Of a stretch of 64,000 nt of DNA, positions 35,046 through 43,424 are shown piece by piece. Location: positions 2,790,001 to 2,854,000 of the forward strand of contig OZ241340.1 of the NCBI GenBank assembly GCA_965199975.1, written 5' to 3'. Position 1 is the stretch's first letter; every line of letters starts with the position of its first letter. Source of the stretch: JASLDZ01 sp965199975 (lineage in GTDB: Bacteria > Pseudomonadota > Alphaproteobacteria > Caulobacterales > Caulobacteraceae). Both the position numbers and the translations under genes were made by a program. The notes below the pieces were generated by a model, which saw only the letters and a list, made by a program, of their open reading frames with translations, did not search any database and had not been told where the DNA came from.

Positions 35046-35366
35046 TTAAGTCGGCGGCCGAAGCTTTATCGTCGCGTATACGAGGCCGTTAACTACCGCA
35101 AGCAAGATCAGGCTGCGAATTAGGGATGGCAGCACAGCCCCCTCGGTGACCACGACACCACGCAGCAGTAATCCGACGATCGCGAGCGTATGCAGGGCAA
35201 AAAGTGCTCCGTCCCACCGCTTCCAGACCGCCACGGCCATGATGCCAAAGAACAAGACTATCAGGATTGCGGCACTTCGGCCCGCATAGAGAGACCCAGA
35301 TATCGCAATCAGCACATCAAGTGCGATCAGCACCAACATTACTACGATGAAAGTCACCAGCTTCAC
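35046..35366 (-). CDS. Small integral membrane protein
   Basis: 106 residues with about four hydrophobic helices (TFIVVMLVLIALDVLIAISG, AAILIVLFFGIMAVAVW, HTLAIVGLLLRG, LIRSLILLAVVNGLVYATI). GTG start overlapping the stop of the upstream gene (GTGA). Base composition is more AT-rich than the chromosome average, shared with its partner. No family recognised. Confidence 0.6.
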   Translation of the reverse strand: MKLVTFIVVMLVLIALDVLIAISGSLYAGRSAAILIVLFFGIMAVAVWKRWDGALFALHTLAIVGLLLRGVVVTEGAVLPSLIRSLILLAVVNGLVYATIKLRPPT

Positions 35367-36010
35367 CGCCTCAGCATCTGCTTAGCTGTAGCGATTATTT
35401 CGCGTTGGTTCTTGGTCCAGACGGCGTAGACCTGCGGCATCCAAATATCCTCTAATGCCATATTTTGCTTCCAGTTTCGCCCCTCTCCGTAGGAGACAAG
35501 AATGATTCCGTCACGCAGTCGGCGCGCATAGCGGATGACGAAGCCTTCGTCGACAGTGTGCTCGCCATGGATTGTATAGTTGATGACTAACGGCGTGAAC
35601 ACTAGCGGATTTGGACTTGGCAGCACAAACGATTTAACGAAATTATGACCGGTGTCACCGAACCAGATTGATCCTACATCATTGCGTGTTCCCTGAGCCG
35701 TCGCAGGGCGATCGACGCCGGGTGTCGCGTTGTCAACTAGTGCGTGCCCCAAGGCATCCAGCCCTTCCGGACTGTTGAGTTCTGGCGGCGCTGCCGTGGG
35801 GACCCAATATTTATGGAAGTCGAGCGACCACTCCGTGAACCCCTGGGCGCCCGTAGTGTTAGGTATCGTGAGGCGAGGGCCACCAAGACGTTGGTCGAAA
35901 GGTATGATGACGATCGAGTTACCATGCACCTCCGCCCGGGTAAGCATGAGGTACGCGCCCACACCCGATTGCAGAGGCACATGAGGCAGGCGTGGGAGGG
36001 CCGTGGCCAT
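35363..36010 (-). CDS. Hypothetical protein of a low-GC two-gene unit
   Basis: 215 residues containing IVIIPFDQRLGGPRLTIPNT, FHKYWVPTAAPPEL, SIWFGDTGHNFVKSFVLPSP and a basic C terminus. No signal peptide and no family recognised. Codon usage with many A/T third positions contrasts with both flanks, which suggests recent acquisition. Coupled to the small membrane protein downstream. The ATG at 36010 lacks an obvious ribosome site, so the start is uncertain. Confidence 0.5.
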   Translation of the reverse strand: MATALPRLPHVPLQSGVGAYLMLTRAEVHGNSIVIIPFDQRLGGPRLTIPNTTGAQGFTEWSLDFHKYWVPTAAPPELNSPEGLDALGHALVDNATPGVDRPATAQGTRNDVGSIWFGDTGHNFVKSFVLPSPNPLVFTPLVINYTIHGEHTVDEGFVIRYARRLRDGIILVSYGEGRNWKQNMALEDIWMPQVYAVWTKNQREIIATAKQMLRR

Positions 36011-36148
36011 ACCGCCACCATGGAGCTAAATTCGGGTAGGTTCCAGGGGGCGAGCCGCGTCGCAGTCAGCTGAAGCACATGCCCAGCTCGCCGAGTCGCA
36101 TCTTGTGCAGGCGGCGGGAACTCGGCTGCCGGCTCGCGCTGCCGGCCG

Positions 36149-36199
36149 ATGGGCGCCAGCAGCGGACTCCCGCGTCGCTCCAGAAAGACGACCTTCAGA
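36149..36199 (+). repeat. Dispersed 51-bp intergenic repeat, copy G (diverged)
   Basis: ATGGGCGCCAGCAGCGGACT, then CGTCGCTCCAG and CGACCTTC at the family spacing. Confidence 0.4.
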
Positions 36200-36380
36200 G
36201 CCGGAGAGCATACCTCTGAGGCGACCTGCTGATGGCCTCCTCAATCAGCGCTAACACTCGAAGCGGAGCTCTTAGCCGGGGCTTGGTTTGGCGTTTGACC
36301 GTCGAGGTAGCCATTCTCAGGCTAGGCTGATCGGAACGGCGGGCGACGCGTTGCGATAGGGAACATAGCAGGAGCCTCAC
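36200..36380. promoter_or_regulatory. Upstream region of the ThDP enzyme
   Basis: Carries GCTTGGTTTGGCGTTTGACC at 36278-36297. TTTGGCGTTTGAC is shared with the divergent promoter at 11685. TTTGAC may be a -35 element. AGGAG at 36370-36374 is the ribosome site of the next gene. Confidence 0.35.
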
Positions 36381-38171
36381 ATGTCGCAGACCACCGGCGA
36401 GTTCCTCGTCAGCCGCCTGTACGACTGGGGCGTGCGCACGATCTTTGGCTACTCAGGCGACGGTATAAATGGCGTGCTCCGCGGGTTCGTGAAGCAGGGC
36501 TCCCAGTTCGACTTCGTGCAGGCGCGCCACGAGGAGATGGCCGCCTTCATGGCCTGCGGTTTCGCCAAGTTCTCGGGCCAGCTCGGCGTGTGCCTCTCCA
36601 CCGGCGGCCCCGGCGCCAGCCACATGCTTACCGGCCTCTACGACGCCAAGCTGGACCACCAGCCTGTGCTGGCCGTCACCGGCCAGGCGGCCCGCTCGGT
36701 GCGCGGCGCCTCCTACCAGCAGGAGCTCAACCTCGACCGCATGTTCGCCGACGTGGCGGAGTACGTGCAGGAGGGCACGACGCCCGGTCAGGTGGGCGTG
36801 ATCCTAGACCGCGCCATCCGCACCGCGCTGGGCCGCCGCGCCCCGACCGTCGTGGTCATGCCCAACGACCTTTCCGACACGCCCTACGAGGCACCCAAGC
36901 GGGCGCACGGCTATGTGCGCTCAGGCGTGGGCTACTCCCGCCCGCGCGTGCTCCCCTACGAGGCCGACCTGCGCCGCGCGGCCGAGGTGCTGAACGCGGG
37001 CGAGAAGGTCGCCGTGCTGGTGGGCGCCGGCGCCTTTGGGGCGGCGGACGAGGTGGTGGCACTGTGCGAGCGGCTGCAGGCGGGCTGCGCCAAGGCCCTG
37101 CTGGGCAAGGCCGTCCTGCCCGACGACCTGCCGTGGGTGACGGGCACGATCGGCCTCCTGGGCTCCAAGCCGTCGTCCGACATGATGGACGGCTGCGACA
37201 CCCTCCTGATGATCGGCACGGGCTTTCCCTGGGCCGAGTTCCTGCCGAAGACCGGCCAGGCGCGGGCGGTGCAGATTGACATCGATCCCACCATGCTGGG
37301 CATCCGCTACCCCACCGAGGTGAATCTGGAGGGCGACGCCGCCGAGACCCTGCGCGCGCTGCTGCCGCTGCTCGAGCAGAAGGCGCAGGGGGGGGCATGG
37401 CGCGCGCACATCGAGGCCGGCATGCACGACTGGTGGACGCTGATGGACGAGCGCGCCCACGCGCCCGCCGACCCCGTCAACCCGCAGCGCGTCGCCTGGG
37501 AGCTGTCGCCGCGGCTGCCGGCGAACGTGATCGTCACCAGCGACTCAGGCAGCTGCGCCAACTGGTACGCCCGCGACCTCAAGGTGCGCGCGGGCATGAT
37601 GATGTCGCTCTCCGGCGGGCTGGCCTCGATGGGCGCGGCGGTGCCCTACGCCATCGGGGCCAAGTTCGCCCATCCCGAGCGGCCCGTGATCGCGCTGGTG
37701 GGCGACGGCGCCATGCAGATGAACAACATGGCCGAGCTGATCACCGTGGCCAAGTACTGGCGCAAGTGGTCGAACCCCCAGTGGATTTGCTGCGTCTGGG
37801 TCAACGATGACCTCAACCAGGTCACCTGGGAGCAGCGGGTCATGGAAGGCTTCCCCAAGCTCGAGTCCACCCAGGACATCCCCGACCTTCGCTACGATCG
37901 TTTTGCCGAGCTGATTGGGCTGAAGGGCATCTACGTCGACGATCCGGAGCGCATGGGCGCCGCGTGGGACGAGGCGCTCGCCGCCACTATGCCGGTGATC
38001 ATCAACGTGCGCACCGATCCCGACGTGCCACCCCTGCCCCCGCACATCGGCTTCGAACAGGCCAAGCAGTTCATGCATACTCTGCAGCAGGGCGATCCCG
38101 ACCAGGCGCACCTCCTCAAGGATGCCGTCGCCCAGATCTTCGCCGCGGCGACTGGTAAGCACGGCGCATAG
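36381..38171 (+). CDS. Thiamine-pyrophosphate enzyme, pyruvate oxidase/acetolactate synthase-like
   Basis: 596 residues with the three-domain POX/AHAS plan. The catalytic Glu is in VQARHEEMAAFMACGFAKF near residue 50, the central domain spans about 190-330, and GDGAMQMNNMAELITVAKYW is the ThDP-Mg motif near 455. LSTGGPGASHMLTGLYDAK resembles pyruvate oxidases (PoxB) more than AHAS. No C-terminal amphipathic helix like the PoxB membrane switch was identified. The product could be acetate or acetyl phosphate from pyruvate. The ATG follows AGGAG. It ends at a strong hairpin. Confidence 0.87.
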   Translation: MSQTTGEFLVSRLYDWGVRTIFGYSGDGINGVLRGFVKQGSQFDFVQARHEEMAAFMACGFAKFSGQLGVCLSTGGPGASHMLTGLYDAKLDHQPVLAVTGQAARSVRGASYQQELNLDRMFADVAEYVQEGTTPGQVGVILDRAIRTALGRRAPTVVVMPNDLSDTPYEAPKRAHGYVRSGVGYSRPRVLPYEADLRRAAEVLNAGEKVAVLVGAGAFGAADEVVALCERLQAGCAKALLGKAVLPDDLPWVTGTIGLLGSKPSSDMMDGCDTLLMIGTGFPWAEFLPKTGQARAVQIDIDPTMLGIRYPTEVNLEGDAAETLRALLPLLEQKAQGGAWRAHIEAGMHDWWTLMDERAHAPADPVNPQRVAWELSPRLPANVIVTSDSGSCANWYARDLKVRAGMMMSLSGGLASMGAAVPYAIGAKFAHPERPVIALVGDGAMQMNNMAELITVAKYWRKWSNPQWICCVWVNDDLNQVTWEQRVMEGFPKLESTQDIPDLRYDRFAELIGLKGIYVDDPERMGAAWDEALAATMPVIINVRTDPDVPPLPPHIGFEQAKQFMHTLQQGDPDQAHLLKDAVAQIFAAATGKHGA

Positions 38172-38177
38172 AAGGCG

Positions 38178-38206
38178 ACAGGCGTCCGCCGTGGACGGAC
38201 GCCTGT
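38178..38206. terminator. Perfect bidirectional hairpin between convergent genes
   Basis: ACAGGCGTCCG and CGGACGCCTGT form an 11-bp stem with a 7-base loop, seven bases after the ThDP enzyme stop. It also faces the 3' end of the leftward oxidoreductase operon. Confidence 0.8.
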
Positions 38207-38226
38207 TGGTGCATCGCTGCCAGCGA

Positions 38227-40482
38227 CTAGGTCGTCGGCTCGCTAAGGCCGAGCACCTTGTCAAGCGTTATGGGCAGGTCGCGGACCCGACGACCCGTGG
38301 CGTGGAAGACGGCATTGGCGATCGCGGCGGGTGTTCCCACAATCCCGATCTCGCCCAAACCCTTGGCGCCGACCGGGCTGGTCTTGTCGTCGCGCTCGTC
38401 CACGAAGATCACCTCGATCTTCTCGACGTCGGCGTTCACGGGCACGTGGTACTCGGCGAGGTTGTGGTTCATGAAGCGGCCCAGGTCGTTGTCCAGCAAG
38501 GTCTCCTCGGACAGGGCCGCGCCGAGCGCCATCACCACACCGCCTAGAATCTGGCTGCGCGCGGTCTTCGGATTGATGATACGCCCTGCGGCCACCGCAT
38601 TGACGATGCGGGTCACGCGCACCTGACCGAGCTCCTCGTCGACCCGCACCTCGCAGAACACGGCGGAGTGGGTATAGGAGCTGTACTTGGCGGTGATCTT
38701 CTTGTCGGGGGCGGCCTTGCCCTTGGCGATGATCCGGTCGTGACCGGAGGCGCGGACCACTTCGGCGAGCGAATGACTAGCAGCGGGCTCATCCTTCAGG
38801 AGGATGCGGCCGTTCTTGAGGGCGACAAAGTCCAGCTTAGCGCCCTTCAGGGGCGATCCCTCGATCCGACCCGCCGCCTTCAGCAGCTGCTCCTTCAGCG
38901 CTTCGCCTGCCTCAAGGACGGCCGAGGCGGAGGAGGCCGCCGTCCACGATCCGCCCGAGACCGCGCCGACGGGCAGCTCCGAGCCGCCGATCCGCACGTC
39001 GATCTGGTCGATGCGCAGGCCCGTGGCGTCGGCGGCGGCGACCGCCAGGGTGGTGTATTGGCCGGTGCCGATGTCCGGGAAGCCCGACGTGACCTCGCAG
39101 CGCCCGTCCGGCGTCAGGGTGAGGTCGACCTCGCACTGGGTCACCTGCGCCTCCCAGACGGCCGAGGCCATGCCCCAGCCGACCAACTCGCGCCCGTCGC
39201 GCATCGAGCGGGGCTCAGGGTTGCGGTCGGACCAGCCGAACCTTTCCGCGCCCTGCTGGAACGCCTCCCGCAGCGCCTTGGAGGTGAACTCCTTGTCCTC
39301 GTTCTCGTCCTTCTCCGCGTAGTTGCGCAGCCTGATCTCGACGGGATCGATCTTCAGTTCATGCGCCAGCTCGTCCATCGCCGACTCGATGGCGTAGACG
39401 CCCAGAACCGCGCCCGGCGCACGCATGTCGCCCGGCGTATAGGTGTCGATCTTCGCCAGCTCGTAGGTGAGCTTCACGTTGGCGCAGTCGTAGAGCAGGC
39501 CTGACCAATTCACGACCACCTCCTGGTGATCCTCGAAGTGAGAGGTGCCGGCGGTGGCATGGTGGCGGATGGAGGTGAGCTTGCCGTCCGGCTGCGCACC
39601 CAGGGTGACCGCCTGGATCGTCTCGGGCCGGTAGACGAAGGTGAACATCTGGTCGCGCGTCATGGTCACGCGCACCGAGCGTTCCAGGTCGGTGGCCACC
39701 AGCATGGCCAGGAACACCTGGTACTGCGGGCGCAGGCCCGAGCCGAAGCCTCCGCCCATGAAGGGCGTCTCCACCTTGACCTTCTTCTTATTCAGCCCGA
39801 AGCCGGCGACCAAATACTCCTGAACGTTCTGCGGGCCCTGGGTCTTGTCATAGATCGTGTATTCGCCGTCGTCGCCCACGATCACCGTTGTTGCGAAGGG
39901 CTCCATCGGGTTGTGATGCTCGATCGCGACGCGGTAGTTCTGGCTGAACTTGACCGGCGCGGCCTGGAAGGCGCCGTCGGCGTCGCCCCTTGGCTTCGGT
40001 GGCGGCTTTATGCCTTCACGCTTCTTGGGCGGCTCGTAGGCTTGGCCTTTCACCGCGTCCAAGTCGGTGATGTGCTCTTCCTCGGCATAGACGATTTCGA
40101 CGAGGGCGGCCGCGTCGCGCGCGGCCTCGAAGGTCTCGGCCACCACCAAGGCGACGGGCTGGTTGGCGTAGAGCACGCGGTCGTTCTGCAGCGGGCGGAA
40201 CGGCGCGCCGGGGGGGCCCACCTGATCCTGCCACTTCTTGTCGTTCTGGCTCTCCTTGGGGGCGTCGAGGTGGGTGTAGACCTTCACCACCCCCGCCAGG
40301 CCCATGGCGCGCGCCGTGTCGATGCCGACGATGCGCCCCTTGGTGATGCGGCTGGAGACCACGTACCCCTGGAGGAGCCCGTCGGTGGTGTGCTCGGCCG
40401 CGTACTTCGCCTTGCCGGTGACCTTGGCGTCGCCGTCGATGCGAGGAGTGGGCTTGCCGAAAAAGACGTCGCCGTCGGCCAT
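38227..40482 (-). CDS. paoC: Molybdenum-binding subunit of a PaoABC-type aldehyde oxidoreductase
   Basis: 751 residues of the xanthine-dehydrogenase superfamily. RIDGDAKVTGKAKYAAEH opens the protein, followed by ETPFMGGGFGSGLRPQYQVF, DMRAPGAVLGVYAIESAMDE and GAKGLGEIGIVGTPAAIANA, the last containing the GLGE catalytic Glu. It oxidises aldehydes by hydroxylation at Mo-MCD. It is the last of three genes (FeS, FAD, Mo) in the pao order. No Tat signal is seen on any subunit, so unlike E. coli PaoABC the complex should be cytosolic. A dedicated maturation factor (PaoD/XdhC) is not in the window. Confidence 0.9.
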   Translation of the reverse strand: MADGDVFFGKPTPRIDGDAKVTGKAKYAAEHTTDGLLQGYVVSSRITKGRIVGIDTARAMGLAGVVKVYTHLDAPKESQNDKKWQDQVGPPGAPFRPLQNDRVLYANQPVALVVAETFEAARDAAALVEIVYAEEEHITDLDAVKGQAYEPPKKREGIKPPPKPRGDADGAFQAAPVKFSQNYRVAIEHHNPMEPFATTVIVGDDGEYTIYDKTQGPQNVQEYLVAGFGLNKKKVKVETPFMGGGFGSGLRPQYQVFLAMLVATDLERSVRVTMTRDQMFTFVYRPETIQAVTLGAQPDGKLTSIRHHATAGTSHFEDHQEVVVNWSGLLYDCANVKLTYELAKIDTYTPGDMRAPGAVLGVYAIESAMDELAHELKIDPVEIRLRNYAEKDENEDKEFTSKALREAFQQGAERFGWSDRNPEPRSMRDGRELVGWGMASAVWEAQVTQCEVDLTLTPDGRCEVTSGFPDIGTGQYTTLAVAAADATGLRIDQIDVRIGGSELPVGAVSGGSWTAASSASAVLEAGEALKEQLLKAAGRIEGSPLKGAKLDFVALKNGRILLKDEPAASHSLAEVVRASGHDRIIAKGKAAPDKKITAKYSSYTHSAVFCEVRVDEELGQVRVTRIVNAVAAGRIINPKTARSQILGGVVMALGAALSEETLLDNDLGRFMNHNLAEYHVPVNADVEKIEVIFVDERDDKTSPVGAKGLGEIGIVGTPAAIANAVFHATGRRVRDLPITLDKVLGLSEPTT

Positions 40483-40494
40483 GGTGTGCGGTTC

Positions 40495-41508
40495 CTACTG
40501 GATGCGCTTGTCGGTCTGCGACTGCGGGGTCCCCGCGGCCGCCTGGGAGAGCGCACGCACGATCACGCGGCGCGCCAGCTCGATCTTGAAGTCGTTGTCA
40601 CCGTAGCCCTGCGCGCGGCGCAGGATGCGGTCGGCCGCGGCCTTGAAGGCGGCCACCTCCGGGGTGCGACCCTCCAGCTCGCGTTCAGCGTCCTGGTCGC
40701 GCCAGGGCTTGGCCGCCACGCCGCCGAGCGCCAGGCGGACCCTGGTCATTCGCCCGTCCTCGATGGTCATGGCCGCGGCCGCCGACACGAGGGCGAAGGC
40801 GTAGGACAGGCGGTCGCGGATCTTCAGGTAGGTGTGGTGCGCCCCGTAGTCGGAAGGCGGCAGCTCGATGGCGGTGATCAGCTCGCCGTGCTGCAGCGTG
40901 TTGTCCTTATCGGGCGCATTACCCGGCAGGCGGTGGAAATCCTCGAAGGCGATGACGCGGTCGCCCGAGGGGCCGGTGACGTGCACCTTGGCCTCGAGCG
41001 CGGCCAGCGCCACGCACATGTCGGACGGGTGGGTGGCGATGCACTGCTCGCTCGTGCCCAGGATCGCCAGGATGCGGTTGCGCCCAGTCTTGGCGGGGCA
41101 GCCCGAGCCCGGCTCGCGCTTGTTGCAGGGCGTGCAGGGGTCGTAGAAGTAGAAGCACCGCGTGCGCTGCAGGAGATTGCCGCCGTCTGTGGCGGCGTTG
41201 CGCAGCTGCGGCGAGGCGCCCGCCAGGATGGCGCTGGCCAGCAGCGGGTAGCGGCTCACCACCCGCGCGTCGTAGGCGGTGTCCGCGTTGGCGGTGAGCG
41301 CGCCCAGCATCAGGCCTCCGCTCTCGATCTCGCTGATCGAGGCGAGCGGCAGACGGGTGATGTCGACGATGGTGGAGGGCTTCTCCACGTCGTACTTCAT
41401 CAGGTCGACAAGGTTGGTGCCGCCCGCGAGCGCATAGGCGTTGTCGCCGGCAAGGGCCGCGACCGCGTCCTGCAAGGTCTCGGCGCGCACATAGCCGTAG
41501 CGGTTCAC
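40495..41508 (-). CDS. paoB: FAD-binding subunit of a PaoABC-type aldehyde oxidoreductase
   Basis: 337 residues. LAGGTNLVDLMKYDVEKP is the FAD pyrophosphate loop. An insertion with CFYFYDPCTPCNKREPGSGC is the cysteine-rich segment that binds the extra [4Fe-4S] cluster in PaoB-type subunits. IATHPSDMCVALAALEA follows. The GTG at 41508 overlaps the stop of the 2Fe-2S subunit (GTGA). Twelve bases separate it from the Mo subunit. Confidence 0.88.
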   Translation of the reverse strand: MNRYGYVRAETLQDAVAALAGDNAYALAGGTNLVDLMKYDVEKPSTIVDITRLPLASISEIESGGLMLGALTANADTAYDARVVSRYPLLASAILAGASPQLRNAATDGGNLLQRTRCFYFYDPCTPCNKREPGSGCPAKTGRNRILAILGTSEQCIATHPSDMCVALAALEAKVHVTGPSGDRVIAFEDFHRLPGNAPDKDNTLQHGELITAIELPPSDYGAHHTYLKIRDRLSYAFALVSAAAAMTIEDGRMTRVRLALGGVAAKPWRDQDAERELEGRTPEVAAFKAAADRILRRAQGYGDNDFKIELARRVIVRALSQAAAGTPQSQTDKRIQ

Positions 41509-42041
41509 GCGGCTGCTCCCTGCTGGTGCTCCTCGGCGCGCCCATCCTCGCCGGAGCCGGAGCCCAGCACGTCCTGGATGGCGTCGACGATGTTGGTGTA
41601 GGCGCCGCAGCGGCAGATGTTGCCGCTCATGTACTCGCGGATCTCCTCGCGGGAGCGCGCGCGCCCCTCGTGCACCAGCGCCACGGCCGACATGATCTGG
41701 CCGGGCGTGCAGTAGCCGCACTGGAAGGCGTCGTGCTCGACGAAGGCCGCCTGCATGGGGTGGAGCTTGCCGTCCGGCTCGGCCAGCCCCTCGATGGTCG
41801 TCACCTCCGCCCCGTCGAGTGTGATCGCCAGCTTGAGGCAGCTGTTCACACGGCGACCGTTAACCAGCATGGTGCAGGCGCCGCACTGGCCGTGATCGCA
41901 CCCCTTCTTCGAGCCGGTGAGGTCCAGTCGCTCGCGCACGAGGTCGAGCAACGTCGTCCAGGGATCGACGTGGAGATCACGCGCTTCGCCATTCAACGTG
42001 AGCGTTATGCGCTCCGACCACATAGCGCCAGCTTCCGCCAT
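41505..42041 (-). CDS. paoA: 2Fe-2S subunit of a PaoABC-type aldehyde oxidoreductase
   Basis: 178 residues. GCDHGQCGACTMLVNGRRVN binds the plant-ferredoxin-type cluster and HDAFQCGYCTPGQIMSA with SGNICRCGAYTNIVDAIQD binds the second cluster. E. coli PaoA carries an N-terminal Tat signal. This one begins MAEAGAMWSERITLTLNGEA with no twin arginine or hydrophobic stretch, so it should stay in the cytosol. First gene of the three-gene unit, 90 bases after the Old Yellow Enzyme gene. Confidence 0.9.
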   Translation of the reverse strand: MAEAGAMWSERITLTLNGEARDLHVDPWTTLLDLVRERLDLTGSKKGCDHGQCGACTMLVNGRRVNSCLKLAITLDGAEVTTIEGLAEPDGKLHPMQAAFVEHDAFQCGYCTPGQIMSAVALVHEGRARSREEIREYMSGNICRCGAYTNIVDAIQDVLGSGSGEDGRAEEHQQGAAA

Positions 42042-42131
42042 CTCGATCTCCGGTCAGGTTCGCAGTCTGAAAGGCTCAACATTCACAACATGTTCCGTGC
42101 GAACGCCTCGCAGACGGGAAGCCCGGCCGAT

Positions 42132-43241
42132 CTACCCGCCGTTCGACCTCGCCATAGCCGGCCAATCCGAGTAGCCGACCGAGCCGCCGCCGTACCAGTA
42201 GCGCTTCGGCGCCTCCGCCAGGGGGCCCCCGGTCCGCAGGCGCTCGACCAGATCGGGGTTGGCGAGGAAGGGCCGGCCGAAGCTGAACAGGTCGGCGTCG
42301 CCCTTCGCCAGCATCTCCGACGCCAGCTCCAGGGTGTATTGGTTGTTTGCGATATAGGCGCCGCTGAAGCGCTTGCGCAGTTCGGCGAAATCCACGCCGT
42401 CGGGAACGTCGCGCGTCTGCTGCGTCACCCCCTCAATGTCGTGGATGTAGAGCAGCCCGCGCGTGGAAAGCGCGTCGACGTAGGCGCCGTAGGTCTCCAT
42501 GACATGGCTGTCGAGCGGGGTCTCTCCGGGCATGGTGGTCGCCGGCGAGATGCGCACGCCGACGCGTTCAGGGCGCCAGACCTCGAGGACGGCGTCGATC
42601 GCCGCGAGCGGGAAGCGCAGGCGGTTCTCGATGGAGCCGCCGTATGCGTCCGTCCGCGTGTTGGTGCTGTCTCGGATGAATTGCTCCAGCAGATAGTTGT
42701 TGGCCGAGTGCACCTCGACACCGTCGAAGCCCGCGGCCTTGGCGTTGGCCGCCGCTTGGCGATAGTCCTCGACGATGCCGGGGATCTCCCGCGTTTCCAG
42801 CGCCCGCGGCGTGACGTGGTCCTTCATCCCGTCCTTGGTGAAGGCCTGCCCCTTGGGTTTGATCGCCGAGGGCGCGACGGGCGGCTGGCCGCCCTGAAGG
42901 TCGGGATGCGAAATGCGGCCCGTGTGCCAGAGCTGGAGGAAGATCACCCCCTCTCGCGCATGCACGGCATCCACGATTGTGCGCCAGGCCTCGACCTGCG
43001 GCTGCGACCAGATGCCGGGGGTGAGCGCGTATCCGACCGCTTGAGGAGATATGTTGGTGGCCTCGCTGACGATGAGCCCGGCTCCGGCCCTCTGGCTGTA
43101 ATAGTCGGCAGCGAAGGTCGGTGAGACGCCTTCATCATTTGAGCGGCTGCGGGTGAGCGGAGCCATTACAATGCGGTTCTTCAACTGCAAGTCTCCGAGC
43201 CTCGTTGGGCGGAGGACGTCGGAGCATGAGGCGTCGGGCAC
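42132..43241 (-). CDS. Old Yellow Enzyme family FMN-dependent alkene reductase (NemA-like)
   Basis: 369 residues, TIM-barrel flavoprotein reducing activated C=C bonds (enones, N-ethylmaleimide, nitro esters). LKNRIVMAPLTRSRSNDEG, LWHTGRISHPDLQGG, GFDGVEVHSANNYLLEQFIR with the His/Asn substrate pair, and GGSIENRLRFPL are family landmarks. RPFLANPDLVERL binds FMN near the C terminus. GTG start. It lies downstream of a LysR gene on the same strand and upstream of the aldehyde oxidoreductase, all suited to electrophile detoxification. Confidence 0.9.
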   Translation of the reverse strand: MPDASCSDVLRPTRLGDLQLKNRIVMAPLTRSRSNDEGVSPTFAADYYSQRAGAGLIVSEATNISPQAVGYALTPGIWSQPQVEAWRTIVDAVHAREGVIFLQLWHTGRISHPDLQGGQPPVAPSAIKPKGQAFTKDGMKDHVTPRALETREIPGIVEDYRQAAANAKAAGFDGVEVHSANNYLLEQFIRDSTNTRTDAYGGSIENRLRFPLAAIDAVLEVWRPERVGVRISPATTMPGETPLDSHVMETYGAYVDALSTRGLLYIHDIEGVTQQTRDVPDGVDFAELRKRFSGAYIANNQYTLELASEMLAKGDADLFSFGRPFLANPDLVERLRTGGPLAEAPKRYWYGGGSVGYSDWPAMARSNGG

Positions 43242-43373
43242 GGGGCTATCATCCAGGTTCAGCGAGGTGGCGCTTGGCGACGCGCCGCACGCCCCTAACA
43301 GCGAACGCTTGCACTCGATCCCGGAGCGACCCGCCTGGGCGTAGGAGGCTCGGCGGAGGCACCCACACGACCA

Positions 43374-43424
43374 CCTCGCGCCAAAAGCGGCCGCTCACTG
43401 CCGTCCGGCGAGCGGCCGTTCGCC
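43374..43424 (+). repeat. Dispersed 51-bp repeat, copy J, overlapping the 3' end of a LysR gene
   Basis: CCTCGCGCCAAAAGCGGCCG, then CTCACTGCCGTCCGGCGAGC and GGCCGTTCGCC. The last 30 bases of the LysR coding sequence, including its stop, lie inside the repeat. Confidence 0.6.

Noticed and set aside
36320..36380. GGAAC and CGTT strings resembling an EcfG general-stress promoter before the ThDP enzyme
   Set aside because: The spacing is about 11 bases instead of 16-17.
39526..41601. Long open frame on the plus strand opposite the aldehyde oxidoreductase genes
   Set aside because: It is antisense to three well-conserved subunits and owes its length to GC-rich codon structure. Composition is dominated by Arg, Gly, Val and His with no domain.
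41526..43124. Another long plus-strand frame opposite paoA and the Old Yellow Enzyme
   Set aside because: Same reason: antisense to conserved genes and without recognisable motifs.
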